64,000 nt of DNA from Azospirillum thermophilum (lineage in GTDB: Bacteria; Pseudomonadota; Alphaproteobacteria; Azospirillales; Azospirillaceae). The notes beneath the pieces are model-generated. The model saw nothing but the letters and a program-made list of their open reading frames with translations, made no database searches and was not told the DNA's origin. Shown one piece after another: positions 1 through 7,942 of this stretch (positions are counted from its first letter, which is position 1; each line of letters opens with the position of its first letter). Where the stretch lies: NCBI RefSeq assembly GCF_003130795.1, contig NZ_CP029356.1:124001-188000 (forward strand), read 5' to 3'. The translations under genes and the position numbers were made by a program.

Positions 1-2315
1 GCCGTCGTGGTGCCGCCGCGCACGTAGATCGAGGCGATGTCGTCCGGATTGCGCCGATCGATGTTGGCGACCTGCACGATCACGTCATACTGCTTGCCGT
101 CGCGCTTGAAGCGGGTGACCTGCCGGCCGCCGAGCAGCGTCTCCAGCGTGCGGCCGACGGTATCCACGTCGACGCCGAGGTCGGCCGACTTGTCGCGGTC
201 GAGCGAGATGCGCAGTTCCGGCTTGTTCAGCTTCAGGTCGGTGTCGAGGTTGGTCAGGCCGGGGAAGTTGCGCGCCTCCGCCATCATGGCGTTGACCATC
301 TTCTGCAGCTCGTCATAGGGAAGCGCGGTCTGGATGACGAAGTTGACCGGCTTCTCGACCGGGCTCTGGCCCAGCGACGGCGGGTTGGTGACGAAGGCCA
401 GCACGCCCGGGATGCCGAACATCTTGGGGAAGAGCTGGGCGGTGATCGCCTGCTGCTTCACGTCGCGCTCGTCCCAGTCGATCAGGCGGACGAAGCTGAT
501 GCCCTGGTTGACCACCGGGAATCCGACGACGACGAAGAACTTCTCCAGCACGGGGATCTGCTTGAACAGCCCTTCCATGCGCTGCATGTAGCTCTGCGTG
601 TAGTCCAGCGTCGAGCCTTCCGGCGCGATGGCGATGCCGACGATGGTGCCGCGGTCCTCGACCGGGGACAGCTCGGACTTCAGGCCGGTGAACAGCATGT
701 AGCTGGCCGCGGCGACGCCGGCGCCGATCAGCAGGACCAGCGGCCGCGCCCGCAGCGACAGCCGCAGCATCCCGCGGTAACCGCGGGTCATCCCCTCCAG
801 GAATCTCTCGATCAGCCGGTAGAGCAGCCCGTGCTTGGCCTCGTGCTTCAGCAGCTTGGAACACATCATCGGCGACAGGGTCAGCGCGACGAAGCCCGAG
901 ACGATCACCGCGCCGGCCAGCGTCAGGGCGAATTCGGTGAACAGGCGCCCGGTGCGGCCGGTCATGAAGCCGATGGGGGCATAGACCGCGGCCAGCGTGA
1001 TGGTCATCGCGATGACCGCGAAGCCGATCTCCTTCGATCCCTTCAGCGCCGCCTGGAAGGGGTTCATCCCCTCTTCCACGTAGCGGAAGATGTTCTCCAG
1101 CATGACGATGGCGTCGTCCACCACGAGGCCGATCGCCAGCACCATCGCCAGCAGGGTCAGCGTGTTGATGGAGAAGCCGAAGACCAGCATCAGCGCGAAG
1201 CTGCCGACCAGCGACACCGGGATGGTCACCAGCGGTACCAGCGTGGCGCGCAGGCTGCGCAGGAAGAAGAAGATCACCAGCACGACCAGCACGATCGCCT
1301 CGAAGATCGTGCGGAACACCGCGTCGATCGACTTGGCGATGAAGACCGAGCTGTCATAGCCGACATCCACCCCCATGCCGTCCGGCAGGGCGGTGCGGAT
1401 CAGCGGCAGTGCGTTGTTGACCGCCTTGGACACGTCCAGCGGGTTGGCGGTGGACTGCTTCACGACGCCGATGGCGACGGCGCTGCGGCCGTTGAAGCGG
1501 GCGCTGACCCGCTCGTCCGCGGCGCCGATCTCGGCCCGGCCGACGTCGCGCAGCCGCACCAGATAGCCGCCGTCGTCGCGCAGGATGATCCGCTCGAACT
1601 CCTCGGGCGTGCGCAGGTCGGTCTCCGACACCACGGTGAATTCGCGTGCCACGCTCTCGACGCGGCCGGCCGGGATCTCGACGTTCTGCCGGCGCAGCGC
1701 GTTCTCGACGTCCTGCGGCGTGACGTGATAGGCGGCCATGCGCTGGGGATCGAGCCACAGCCGCATGGCGAACTTGCGCTCGCCGAAGATGCGGACCTGC
1801 GCCACGCCCGGCAGGTTCTGCAGCCGGTCCTTGACGTAGCGGTCGGCGAAGTCGGTCACGTCGAGCGGCGAATGCCGGTCGGAGGAGAAGGCGAGATAGA
1901 TGATCGGCTGGGCGTCGGCCTCGACCTTCGCGATCACCGGCTCGTCGATCTCGTTCGGCAGCAGGGAGCGCACGCGCCCCACGCGGTCGCGCACGTCGCT
2001 GGCCGCCACGTCGACGTTGCGGTCCAGGCGGAAGCGCAGGGTGATCTGGCTCTTCTCCGCGCGGCTGATGGAGGACATCACGTCGATGCCCTCGATGCCG
2101 GAGAGGCTGTCCTCCAGCGTCTGGGTGACCTGGCTTTCGATGATCTGGGCGGAGGCGCCCTTGTAGGTCGTCTCGACCGTGACCACCGGCTCGTCGATCT
2201 TGGGGTACTCGCGCACCGACAGGCGCTGGTACGACACGATGCCGATCAGCATGAGCGCGAGGCTCATGACGGTCGCCAGCACCGGCCGGCGGACGGAGAT
2301 GTCGGACAGCTTCAT
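1..2315 (-). CDS. RND multidrug efflux permease (HAE1/AcrB family), 3' end outside window
   Basis: Inner-membrane proton-driven pump of a tripartite efflux system. The frame is open from an ATG at 2315 to the window edge, giving about 771 of the usual ~1,030 residues. The start MKLSDISVRRPVLA is the typical RND N-terminus leading into transmembrane helix 1. A second hydrophobic block contains GLVVDDAIVMLEN at about residues 395-407, the TM4 segment whose paired Asp residues (about 399-400) carry protons in this family. The adaptor gene lies 4 bp upstream on the same strand, so the two form one operon. The C-terminal half of the second repeat is not visible and no substrate can be assigned. 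Confidence 0.93.
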   Translation of the reverse strand, partial: MKLSDISVRRPVLATVMSLALMLIGIVSYQRLSVREYPKIDEPVVTVETTYKGASAQIIESQVTQTLEDSLSGIEGIDVMSSISRAEKSQITLRFRLDRNVDVAASDVRDRVGRVRSLLPNEIDEPVIAKVEADAQPIIYLAFSSDRHSPLDVTDFADRYVKDRLQNLPGVAQVRIFGERKFAMRLWLDPQRMAAYHVTPQDVENALRRQNVEIPAGRVESVAREFTVVSETDLRTPEEFERIILRDDGGYLVRLRDVGRAEIGAADERVSARFNGRSAVAIGVVKQSTANPLDVSKAVNNALPLIRTALPDGMGVDVGYDSSVFIAKSIDAVFRTIFEAIVLVVLVIFFFLRSLRATLVPLVTIPVSLVGSFALMLVFGFSINTLTLLAMVLAIGLVVDDAIVMLENIFRYVEEGMNPFQAALKGSKEIGFAVIAMTITLAAVYAPIGFMTGRTGRLFTEFALTLAGAVIVSGFVALTLSPMMCSKLLKHEAKHGLLYRLIERFLEGMTRGYRGMLRLSLRARPLVLLIGAGVAAASYMLFTGLKSELSPVEDRGTIVGIAIAPEGSTLDYTQSYMQRMEGLFKQIPVLEKFFVVVGFPVVNQGISFVRLIDWDERDVKQQAITAQLFPKMFGIPGVLAFVTNPPSLGQSPVEKPVNFVIQTALPYDELQKMVNAMMAEARNFPGLTNLDTDLKLNKPELRISLDRDKSADLGVDVDTVGRTLETLLGGRQVTRFKRDGKQYDVIVQVANIDRRNPDDIASIYVRGGTTT

Positions 2316-2319
2316 GGCG

Positions 2320-3474
2320 TCAGCTCGCCGGCTTGGAGTTGATCACCGCGACCGGCGCGCCGTCGCGGATCTTGAGCTGGCCGGCGGTCACCACCACGTC
2401 GCCCGGCTTCAGCCCCTGGGTGATCTCGGCCTCGGCGTTGCGCCGCTCGCCCACCGCGACCCGGGTCTGGGCGACCTTGCCCTCCACCACCTTGAACACG
2501 AACTGGTCCTTGCCGAAGGCGACCAGCGCCTGTTCCGGCACCAGCACGGCGTCCGGCACGGTGTTCAGCGTCAGGGTCACGCGGGCGAACAGGCCCGGCC
2601 GCAGCACGCCGTCCGGGTTGGCGACGCGGGCCCGCAGCGCCAGCGCCCGGCCGTTCACGTCGATCAGCGGGTCGATGGCGTAGACCTGGCCCGTGAACTT
2701 GCGGCCGCCGAAGGCATCCACCTGGATCTCCACCGGCTGCCCGACCTTGACCGCCGGCAGGAACATCTCGGGGATGCGGAAATCGACCTTGAGGGTGTCG
2801 ATCGCCTCCAGGTTCACGATGTCCTTGCCGGCCTGCACCATGTCGCCCACCGACACCTTGCGCAGGCCGAGCACCCCGTCGAAGGGGGCCGTCAGCACCA
2901 TCTTGTCGAGCTGCGCCCTGGCGAGCTGCACGGAGGCCTCGTCGGCCTGCAGCTTGGCGGCGGCCTGCTCGCGGTTGCGCAGCGGGCCGGTGTTCTGGCG
3001 GGCGAGCTGATCGGCGCGCGCCAGCTCGGCGCGGGAGAAGGCGATGCTCGCCTGCGCCTGGGCCAGGGTGGCGCGGGCGACCGAATCATCCAGCCGGACC
3101 AGCACCGTCCCCTTGCCGACGCGCTGCCCCTCCTGGAAGGGAAGCTCTACGATGCGGCCGGCCACTTCCGGCCGGACGACGACCGACTCGTTTGACAGCA
3201 GGGAGCCAACCGCGGTCACGGTGCGGGTCACCGCCCCGACGCGGACGGGCGACGCCTCGACCGGCATCGGCGGCATGGCGCCCGGCGCGCCTCCCGGGCC
3301 GCCGGGACCGGCCGGCTTGCCGGCGGACGCCCCGCCCTGGGCGGGCGCCCCTGCCCCGGTCGCCAGCGCCATCAGCCCGGCGACGGTGCCGCCCTGCTTG
3401 ACGAAGTACCAGTACGCCCCGCCGCTGAGGGCAGCCAGGACAAGGATGGCGACGATGCGGAACGTATGGCGCAT
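2320..3474 (-). CDS. RND efflux periplasmic adaptor (membrane fusion protein)
   Basis: Adaptor linking the RND permease downstream to an outer-membrane channel; 384 residues, usual for the family. The start MRHTFRIVAILVLAAL gives an uncleaved N-terminal membrane anchor. A Gly/Pro/Ala-rich linker follows, then the split biotinyl-lipoyl motif (VRPEVAGRIVELPFQEGQRV, later LTAPFDGVLGLRKVSVGD) around an alpha-hairpin rich in Gln and Ala (AQAQASIAFSRAELARADQL), and finally beta-barrel and membrane-proximal domains. An upstream in-frame ATG at 3531 would add 19 polar residues before the anchor and is less likely. A palindromic operator lies about 80 bp upstream of the start. No outer-membrane channel or TetR gene is adjacent within the window. 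Confidence 0.92.
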   Translation of the reverse strand: MRHTFRIVAILVLAALSGGAYWYFVKQGGTVAGLMALATGAGAPAQGGASAGKPAGPGGPGGAPGAMPPMPVEASPVRVGAVTRTVTAVGSLLSNESVVVRPEVAGRIVELPFQEGQRVGKGTVLVRLDDSVARATLAQAQASIAFSRAELARADQLARQNTGPLRNREQAAAKLQADEASVQLARAQLDKMVLTAPFDGVLGLRKVSVGDMVQAGKDIVNLEAIDTLKVDFRIPEMFLPAVKVGQPVEIQVDAFGGRKFTGQVYAIDPLIDVNGRALALRARVANPDGVLRPGLFARVTLTLNTVPDAVLVPEQALVAFGKDQFVFKVVEGKVAQTRVAVGERRNAEAEITQGLKPGDVVVTAGQLKIRDGAPVAVINSKPAS

Positions 3475-3550
3475 GGGGGTCCGGTCCGAATGGGTCGGCA
3501 AAAATCTGTCGGCAATGATCTTTCGCGGCACAGCATCGGCTGAATCGCGG

Positions 3551-3570
3551 ACTGAACTATATCGTTCAGT
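3551..3570. promoter_or_regulatory. Palindromic operator upstream of the RND operon
   Basis: ACTGAAC-TATATC-GTTCAGT is a perfect 7+7 inverted repeat with a 6-bp spacer, about 77 bp before the adaptor start. Spaced TGAAC/GTTCA half-sites upstream of RND operons are typical of TetR/AcrR-family repressors. The repressor itself is inferred; no regulator gene sits next to the site. Confidence 0.6.
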
Positions 3571-3597
3571 TCACTTCCTCTGTCGAGAAAGTTCCGC

Positions 3598-3947
3598 TCA
3601 CTGACCGATTGGCGCCGGAATGTGGCCGCTGCGCATCTCCACCGGCCCCAGCCGCGGCAGGACCAGCGCCAGATCGGCCGGTTCGCCCGGCCCGACCCGC
3701 CCGCCCGCGGTCAGCGGCTGCACCGGCGTCCCGCCGAGATCGAGTCCGGGGAACAGCAGGGGGCCTCCCCGGCCGGCAGCACGGCGCGAATCCGCCCGGC
3801 CTCCACCCGGATGTCCGCCAGCAGCCGCCCGTCGGGATCGGGGGGCGGCGTATCGCCGGTCAGCAGGGCTGCGTCCACCAGGGCGCGCTTCAACCAGAAC
3901 TTTCCGGACAGCGGCAGGCGCGACAGGCAGCAGCTTGCGGGTTCCAT
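3598..3947 (-). pseudogene. Remnant of an amidohydrolase / cytosine-deaminase-like gene
   Basis: From an ATG at 3947 the minus strand reads an N-terminus resembling metal-dependent amidohydrolases: a start FWLKRALVDAALLTGD, then LLADIRVEAGRIRAVLPAGE. The frame then breaks in a C-run near 3768; adding one base restores PLLFPGLDLGG. The sequence goes straight to a short C-terminal-like stretch (RVGPGEPADLALVLPR) ending at 3598. The product would be about 116 residues against roughly 400 in the family, and the metal-binding core (HxH and following) is absent, which suggests an internal deletion plus a frameshift. Family assignment rests on short matches recognised by eye. An intact small unrelated protein cannot be excluded. 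Confidence 0.38.
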
Positions 3948-4313
3948 GGCCCTTCCCGAGGGGCAGAGGGGAAAGCGGGCGCGGTCCCGGCCCGCAGGCT
4001 GCGGCGGCGCGCCCTGCGTCATCCTGTCGCAAAATGGTAAAGCAGGGATTGCCAAATCCGCGGATCCGATGCCCATGGACCGCAACGGTGCCGGATCCCG
4101 CGCGCCCTGCCGCACCCGCTTTCCGCAGGATGTCGCCTCCGCCGCCCTCTTCCCTTTCGGTCAGGGCGGCTTCCTGGCCGGCGCATGCGCTGCCCGGGGC
4201 GTGTGATTCACTGCTTGAAGCCGCAGGGAAGTCAGTCATACTTTCCGGCATCATCGGCCTTGGGCGGGCCATCCCGCCACCAGGCCTGGCCCCGCTGCCG
4301 CGCCTCGTTCCCG

Positions 4314-4358
4314 CCCCCTCGCTGCCACCCCCCTCGCTGCCACCCCCCTCGCTGCCAC
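4314..4358. repeat. Three perfect tandem copies of a 15-bp unit
   Basis: The unit CCCCCTCGCTGCCAC is repeated head to tail exactly three times (4314-4328, 4329-4343, 4344-4358). Fifteen is a multiple of three, so copy-number changes would not shift a frame, but no real reading frame is recognised across it. Confidence 0.9.
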
Positions 4359-4498
4359 CAGGAAGCGCTGGCCGGTGCCACAGGACTTCTTCAATAACCT
4401 CTTCGCTATACGCTTGTCCGCTCCCTGCAGCCCGGCGTGAGCCGGCGGCGCGGTGCGGATTGGCACGTCATGGGTGATGGCCATGTGTCCGGAGGGCG

Positions 4499-4607
4499 GC
4501 GATGCACAACGACCGTGTACAGATGACTCCTCGCAAACCTCTGTCCTGCATCGGAAATTCCCTGCTCCCCACCATTGTGCGTCCGGTGGTCGATGCACAA
4601 TGCACAA
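4499..4607 (+). repeat. Repeated intergenic element, copy A
   Basis: Aligns without gaps to the reverse complement of 13370-13479 over about 100 bp, with identity near 60% by eye. The conserved islands are TGCACAACG (4503-4511), CATTGTGC (4573-4580) and GCACAATG (4595-4602). The last two form a perfect 8-bp inverted repeat with a 14-bp spacer. A further TGCACAA follows at 4601-4607. The first island can also pair with the middle one, so alternative hairpins are possible. It lies about 100 bp upstream of dusA and reads towards it. It may be a protein-binding array, an RNA leader or a small dispersed repeat. Confidence 0.5.
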
Positions 4608-4707
4608 GGCGGCTGCGCGGCGGGACGGGCGTCGCCGCCCTTGCGAATCGACGGCGGTTCGGCCAGATGAAACCGCTTCCTCCCTCCTCCAGGACAAGTC
4701 CCCGCGC

Positions 4708-5688
4708 ATGACCGCGATCCCGCTGAGCGTCGCCCCCATGATGGACTGGACCGACCGCCATTGTCGGTACTTCCACCGCATCCTGTCCAAGGGCACGCTC
4801 CTCTACACCGAGATGGTCACCACCGGCGCCATCCTGCACGGCGACCGTGACCGCTATCTCGACTTCGACGCGGCGGAGCATCCGGTCGCCCTCCAGCTCG
4901 GCGGGTCGGAGCCGGCGCAGCTGGCCGCCTGCGCCCGCGTGGCGGAGGAGTGGGGCTATGACGAGGTGAACCTGAATGTCGGCTGCCCCAGCGACCGGGT
5001 GCAGTCCGGCCGCTTCGGCGCCTGCCTGATGGCCGAACCCGACCTCGTCGCCCGCCTCGTCGGGGCGATGCGCGGGGCGGTGTCGATCCCGGTGACGGTC
5101 AAGTCGCGCATCGCCATCGACGAGATGGAGGAATGGCCGACGCTGGACCGTTTCATCCGCACCGTCTCGGCCGCCGGGTGCAGCCACTTCATCGTCCATG
5201 CCCGCAAGGCCTGGCTGAAGGGCCTGAGCCCCAAGGAGAACCGCGACATCCCGCCGCTGCGCTACGACCTCGTCCACCGGCTGAAGCAGGAGCATCCCCA
5301 CCTCACCATCGCCATCAACGGCGGCATCCGGACGCTGGACGCGGCGGCGGAGCATCTCGCCGGGCTGGACAGCGTGATGATCGGCCGGGCCGCCTACGAG
5401 GATCCCTACATCCTGGCCGACGCCGACCGCCGCTTCTTCGGCGGCCAGCCGGGGCCGGACCGGCAGGCGGTGGTGCAGGCGATGGTTCCCTATGTGGAGC
5501 GGCAGTTGTCCCGCGGCACGCCGCTGTCGGCGGTGACCCGCCACATGCTCGGCCTCTTCCAGGGGTTGCCGGGGGCGCGGGCGTGGCGCCGGCACCTCAG
5601 CGAGAACGCCCACCGGCCCGGCGCCGGGCCGGAGGTGATGCTGTCCGCGGCATCCCTGGTCGGCCGCCGGCGGGCGGAGGCGGCGTGA
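4708..5688 (+). CDS. dusA: tRNA-dihydrouridine(20/20a) synthase DusA
   Basis: FMN-dependent enzyme reducing uridines 20/20a in the tRNA D-loop; cytoplasmic, 326 residues as usual. The start MTAIPLSVAPMMDWTDRH carries the DusA signature APMMDWTD at residues 9-16. NLNVGCPSDRVQSGRFGACL contains the catalytic Cys93, the same number as in the Thermus enzyme. SRIAIDEMEEWPTLDRF, FIVHARKAWLKGLSPKENR and INGGIRTLD are DusA-specific FMN and substrate segments. The frame stays open upstream, but the ATG at 4708 begins exactly at the conserved N-terminus. The stop overlaps the GTG start of the next gene (GTGA), so the two are probably translationally coupled. Confidence 0.95.
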   Translation: MTAIPLSVAPMMDWTDRHCRYFHRILSKGTLLYTEMVTTGAILHGDRDRYLDFDAAEHPVALQLGGSEPAQLAACARVAEEWGYDEVNLNVGCPSDRVQSGRFGACLMAEPDLVARLVGAMRGAVSIPVTVKSRIAIDEMEEWPTLDRFIRTVSAAGCSHFIVHARKAWLKGLSPKENRDIPPLRYDLVHRLKQEHPHLTIAINGGIRTLDAAAEHLAGLDSVMIGRAAYEDPYILADADRRFFGGQPGPDRQAVVQAMVPYVERQLSRGTPLSAVTRHMLGLFQGLPGARAWRRHLSENAHRPGAGPEVMLSAASLVGRRRAEAA

Positions 5689-6578
5689 TCCGGCTGCGGC
5701 ACATCGAGGCCTTCTACGCCATCCGCAAGGCGGGCTCGGTCAATGCCGCGGCGAAGATCCTCAACATCTCGCAGCCGGCGTTGAGCAGGACGATCCAGCA
5801 TGCGGAATCGCTGATCGGCTTCGCGCTCTTCACCCGTGCCGGCAAGCGCCTCGTCCCCACCGTGGAGGCCGAGATCATCTTCGTCGAGGCGGAGAAGATC
5901 TACCGCGGGGTGGAGGAGTTGCGGCGGCTGGTGAAGAACCTGAAGGGCGGGGCGGTGACCAACCTGCGGGTCGGCCTGCTGCCCAGCCTGGGGGTCGGGC
6001 TGGCGCCGCAGGCGATCACCGCCTTCCGGGCGGTCAATCCCCTGGTCACCTTCGAGATCCGGACCCTGAACCACGACGACATGCTGGCCAAGCTGCGGTC
6101 GCTGGAGATCGACGTCGGCGTCGCCTTCGACATCCGCAAGCAGCCGGGCATCGCCAGCACCTCCATCGGGGAGGCCGACCTCGTCTATGTCGATCGGCCG
6201 GGCGCGCTGGCCGGCACGGGTCCGGTGCCGCTGACCGGGATCGACGCCGACCGGCTGATCGGGCTCGACCTCGATTCGCCGGTCGGCACCCTGCTGGTGG
6301 AGGCCTTCGGCAACAGCGGGCTCGACTACAGCCCGGCGATCCAGGTCTACACCTACGCCGTCGCCGCGGCCTTCGCGACCGAGGGGGCCGGCTGCGCCAT
6401 CCTCGACGAGTTCACGGCGCGAAGCTGGGGGCACCGGCTGGATATCCGCCCGCTCGACCCGCGGCTGACCTTCTCGGTCGTGGCGCTGACGCCGGAGCTG
6501 GCGCCACCGACCCAGACGGTGCGCAACTTCGTCGATACCCTGCGCCGGACGCTGCAGGCCCGTCCGGCGCTGGTTTGA
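5685..6578 (+). CDS. LysR-family transcriptional regulator
   Basis: DNA-binding regulator of 297 residues. The winged helix-turn-helix is at the N-terminus (about residues 4-60: HIEAFYAIRKAGSVNAAAKI then SQPALSRTIQHAESLIGFAL). The rest is the periplasmic-binding-like effector domain. The GTG at 5685 is chosen because it begins the HTH and overlaps the dusA stop by 4 bp; the much longer upstream frame is the dusA shadow. It lies convergent with the flavoenzyme at 6600, and its position alone does not reveal a target. The effector is unknown; regulators of this kind near amino-acid or sugar genes bind a pathway metabolite. Confidence 0.92.
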   Translation: MIRLRHIEAFYAIRKAGSVNAAAKILNISQPALSRTIQHAESLIGFALFTRAGKRLVPTVEAEIIFVEAEKIYRGVEELRRLVKNLKGGAVTNLRVGLLPSLGVGLAPQAITAFRAVNPLVTFEIRTLNHDDMLAKLRSLEIDVGVAFDIRKQPGIASTSIGEADLVYVDRPGALAGTGPVPLTGIDADRLIGLDLDSPVGTLLVEAFGNSGLDYSPAIQVYTYAVAAAFATEGAGCAILDEFTARSWGHRLDIRPLDPRLTFSVVALTPELAPPTQTVRNFVDTLRRTLQARPALV

Positions 6579-6599
6579 GGCCCCCTGTCCGCCGCCGGC

Positions 6600-7847
6600 T
6601 CAGGCGGCCAGCCGGAAGCCGTCCATCGGGATCGCCGCCGGCCGCTCCACCAGCAGGTCGGCGATCAGCCGCCCGGCGCCGAAGCCCAGCGTGAAGCCCA
6701 GCCCGCCGAGCCCGGCGCACAGGTGCAGGTTGGCGACCGGGCTGCGGCCCAGCAGCGGCCGGCCGGTCGGGGTGGCCGGCCGCCGGCCGCACCACACCTC
6801 GGCACCCGAGAAGTCGGCCAGCGCGCCGAAGCCGTCCATCGCCTGCCGGCGGAGCTGGCGCACCCGCGAGGGGCTGGGCTCCGGGTCGGCGGAGATGTCG
6901 GCGAAGCCGGCCGCCCGGATCGTGCCGCCCAGCGGGGCGTAGACGATCTTGTTGGCGAAGTCGGTGACGCTGATCTTCAGCGGCGTGACGCCCGGCCGCA
7001 TCGGGGCGGTGACGCTGTAGCCCTTCAGGGCATGGATCGGCAGGGTGAAGCCCAGCGGGCGCAGCAGGGCGTTGATGTCGGTGCCGGCAGCGACCACCAC
7101 CGCGTCGGCCGGGATCTCGCCCTGGCTGGTGCGGACCGCGGTGATCCGCTCGCCCTGCCGGACGAAGCCGGTGACGTCGGCGTTGTAGCGGAACCGTCCG
7201 CCCTGGCGGAGCACGGCGGCGGCCAGCCCCTCGCACAGCTTGCGGCAGTCGGCCGTCGCCTCGCTGCGGGTGAAGATGCCGCCGACGATCCGCTCGCCGA
7301 GGGCGGCCAGGGCCGGCTCCAGCGTCAGGCAGGCGGCGCGGTCCAGCGCCTCCTGCTCGCAGCCCAGGCTCGCCTGGTAGTCCATCTGGCGCTTGGCGCT
7401 CTCGAAGCCGGCGGCGTCGGAATGGACGATCAGCTTGCCGGTCGGGGCATGGTCGAAGGCGACGTCCGGCTCCTCGGCCAGGAAGGCGGCCATCAGGCTC
7501 CGGCTGAGGAAGGACAGCGACAGCAGGTCCCGGGTGGTGCGGTCGCTCGCCTCGCGGGTGCAGGCCATCAGGAAGGACAGCACCCAGCGCCATTGGGCGG
7601 GGTCGGCGCTCGGGCTGAAGCGGGCGGGGGCCGACGGGTTCAGCAGCCAGAAGGGCAGCTTGGCCGGCACGTCCGGCCCGGCGAAGGGGGCGACGTAGCT
7701 GTAGCTGAGCTGAGCGCCGTTGGCGAAGCTCGTCTCCTGCGCCGCCGCGCCATGGCGGTCCACCACGGTCACCTCGTGACCGTCGCGCGCCAGATAGTAG
7801 GCCGTGCTGGTCCCGGCGATCCCCGCCCCGATGACGACTACCCTCAT
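6600..7847 (-). CDS. FAD-dependent D-amino-acid dehydrogenase (DadA-like)
   Basis: Flavoenzyme of the DAO/DadA family, 415 residues, which oxidatively deaminates D-amino acids to 2-oxo acids and passes electrons to the respiratory chain. The N-terminus MRVVVIGAGIAGTSTAYYLA is the FAD dinucleotide-binding fold (GxGxxG at residues 7-12), followed by VTVVDRH ending in the acidic ribose-binding position. ETSFANGAQLSYSYVAPFA and the C-terminal CGRRPATPTGRPLLGRSP then GLGGLGFTLGFGAGRLIADL are characteristic of DadA. It converges on the LysR gene from the right. E. coli-type dad operons also hold an alanine racemase (dadX), which is absent here, so the physiological substrate is not certain. Confidence 0.87.
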   Translation of the reverse strand: MRVVVIGAGIAGTSTAYYLARDGHEVTVVDRHGAAAQETSFANGAQLSYSYVAPFAGPDVPAKLPFWLLNPSAPARFSPSADPAQWRWVLSFLMACTREASDRTTRDLLSLSFLSRSLMAAFLAEEPDVAFDHAPTGKLIVHSDAAGFESAKRQMDYQASLGCEQEALDRAACLTLEPALAALGERIVGGIFTRSEATADCRKLCEGLAAAVLRQGGRFRYNADVTGFVRQGERITAVRTSQGEIPADAVVVAAGTDINALLRPLGFTLPIHALKGYSVTAPMRPGVTPLKISVTDFANKIVYAPLGGTIRAAGFADISADPEPSPSRVRQLRRQAMDGFGALADFSGAEVWCGRRPATPTGRPLLGRSPVANLHLCAGLGGLGFTLGFGAGRLIADLLVERPAAIPMDGFRLAA

Positions 7848-7942
7848 GACCCTTCGCTCCCCGACAGCCTGCCCGCAACACCACGGTAGGCCAAGCCTAG
7901 CGGCAGCGGGACCGCGGCCGGAAATAGCTTTCGGTGCGGTGC

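Larger units (their letters stand above)
3948..4707. other. Intergenic stretch before dusA
   Basis: No convincing gene in 760 bp. It holds a 15-bp tandem repeat (4314-4358) and repeated element copy A (4499-4607). ORFs on both strands here have random-looking composition and no family features. Confidence 0.6.

Noticed and set aside
831..2342. 503-residue ORF on the plus strand
   Set aside because: Antisense shadow of the RND permease; His/Gln/Asp/Arg-rich low-complexity translation typical of high-GC antisense frames.
3598..4272. 224-residue minus-strand ORF over the remnant and upstream DNA
   Set aside because: Only its last ~55 residues look protein-like; the rest is Gly/Arg/Pro-rich and out of frame with the amidohydrolase-like N-terminus.
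4314..4358. Possible CRISPR-like repeat
   Set aside because: Head-to-tail copies without spacers and no cas genes in the window.
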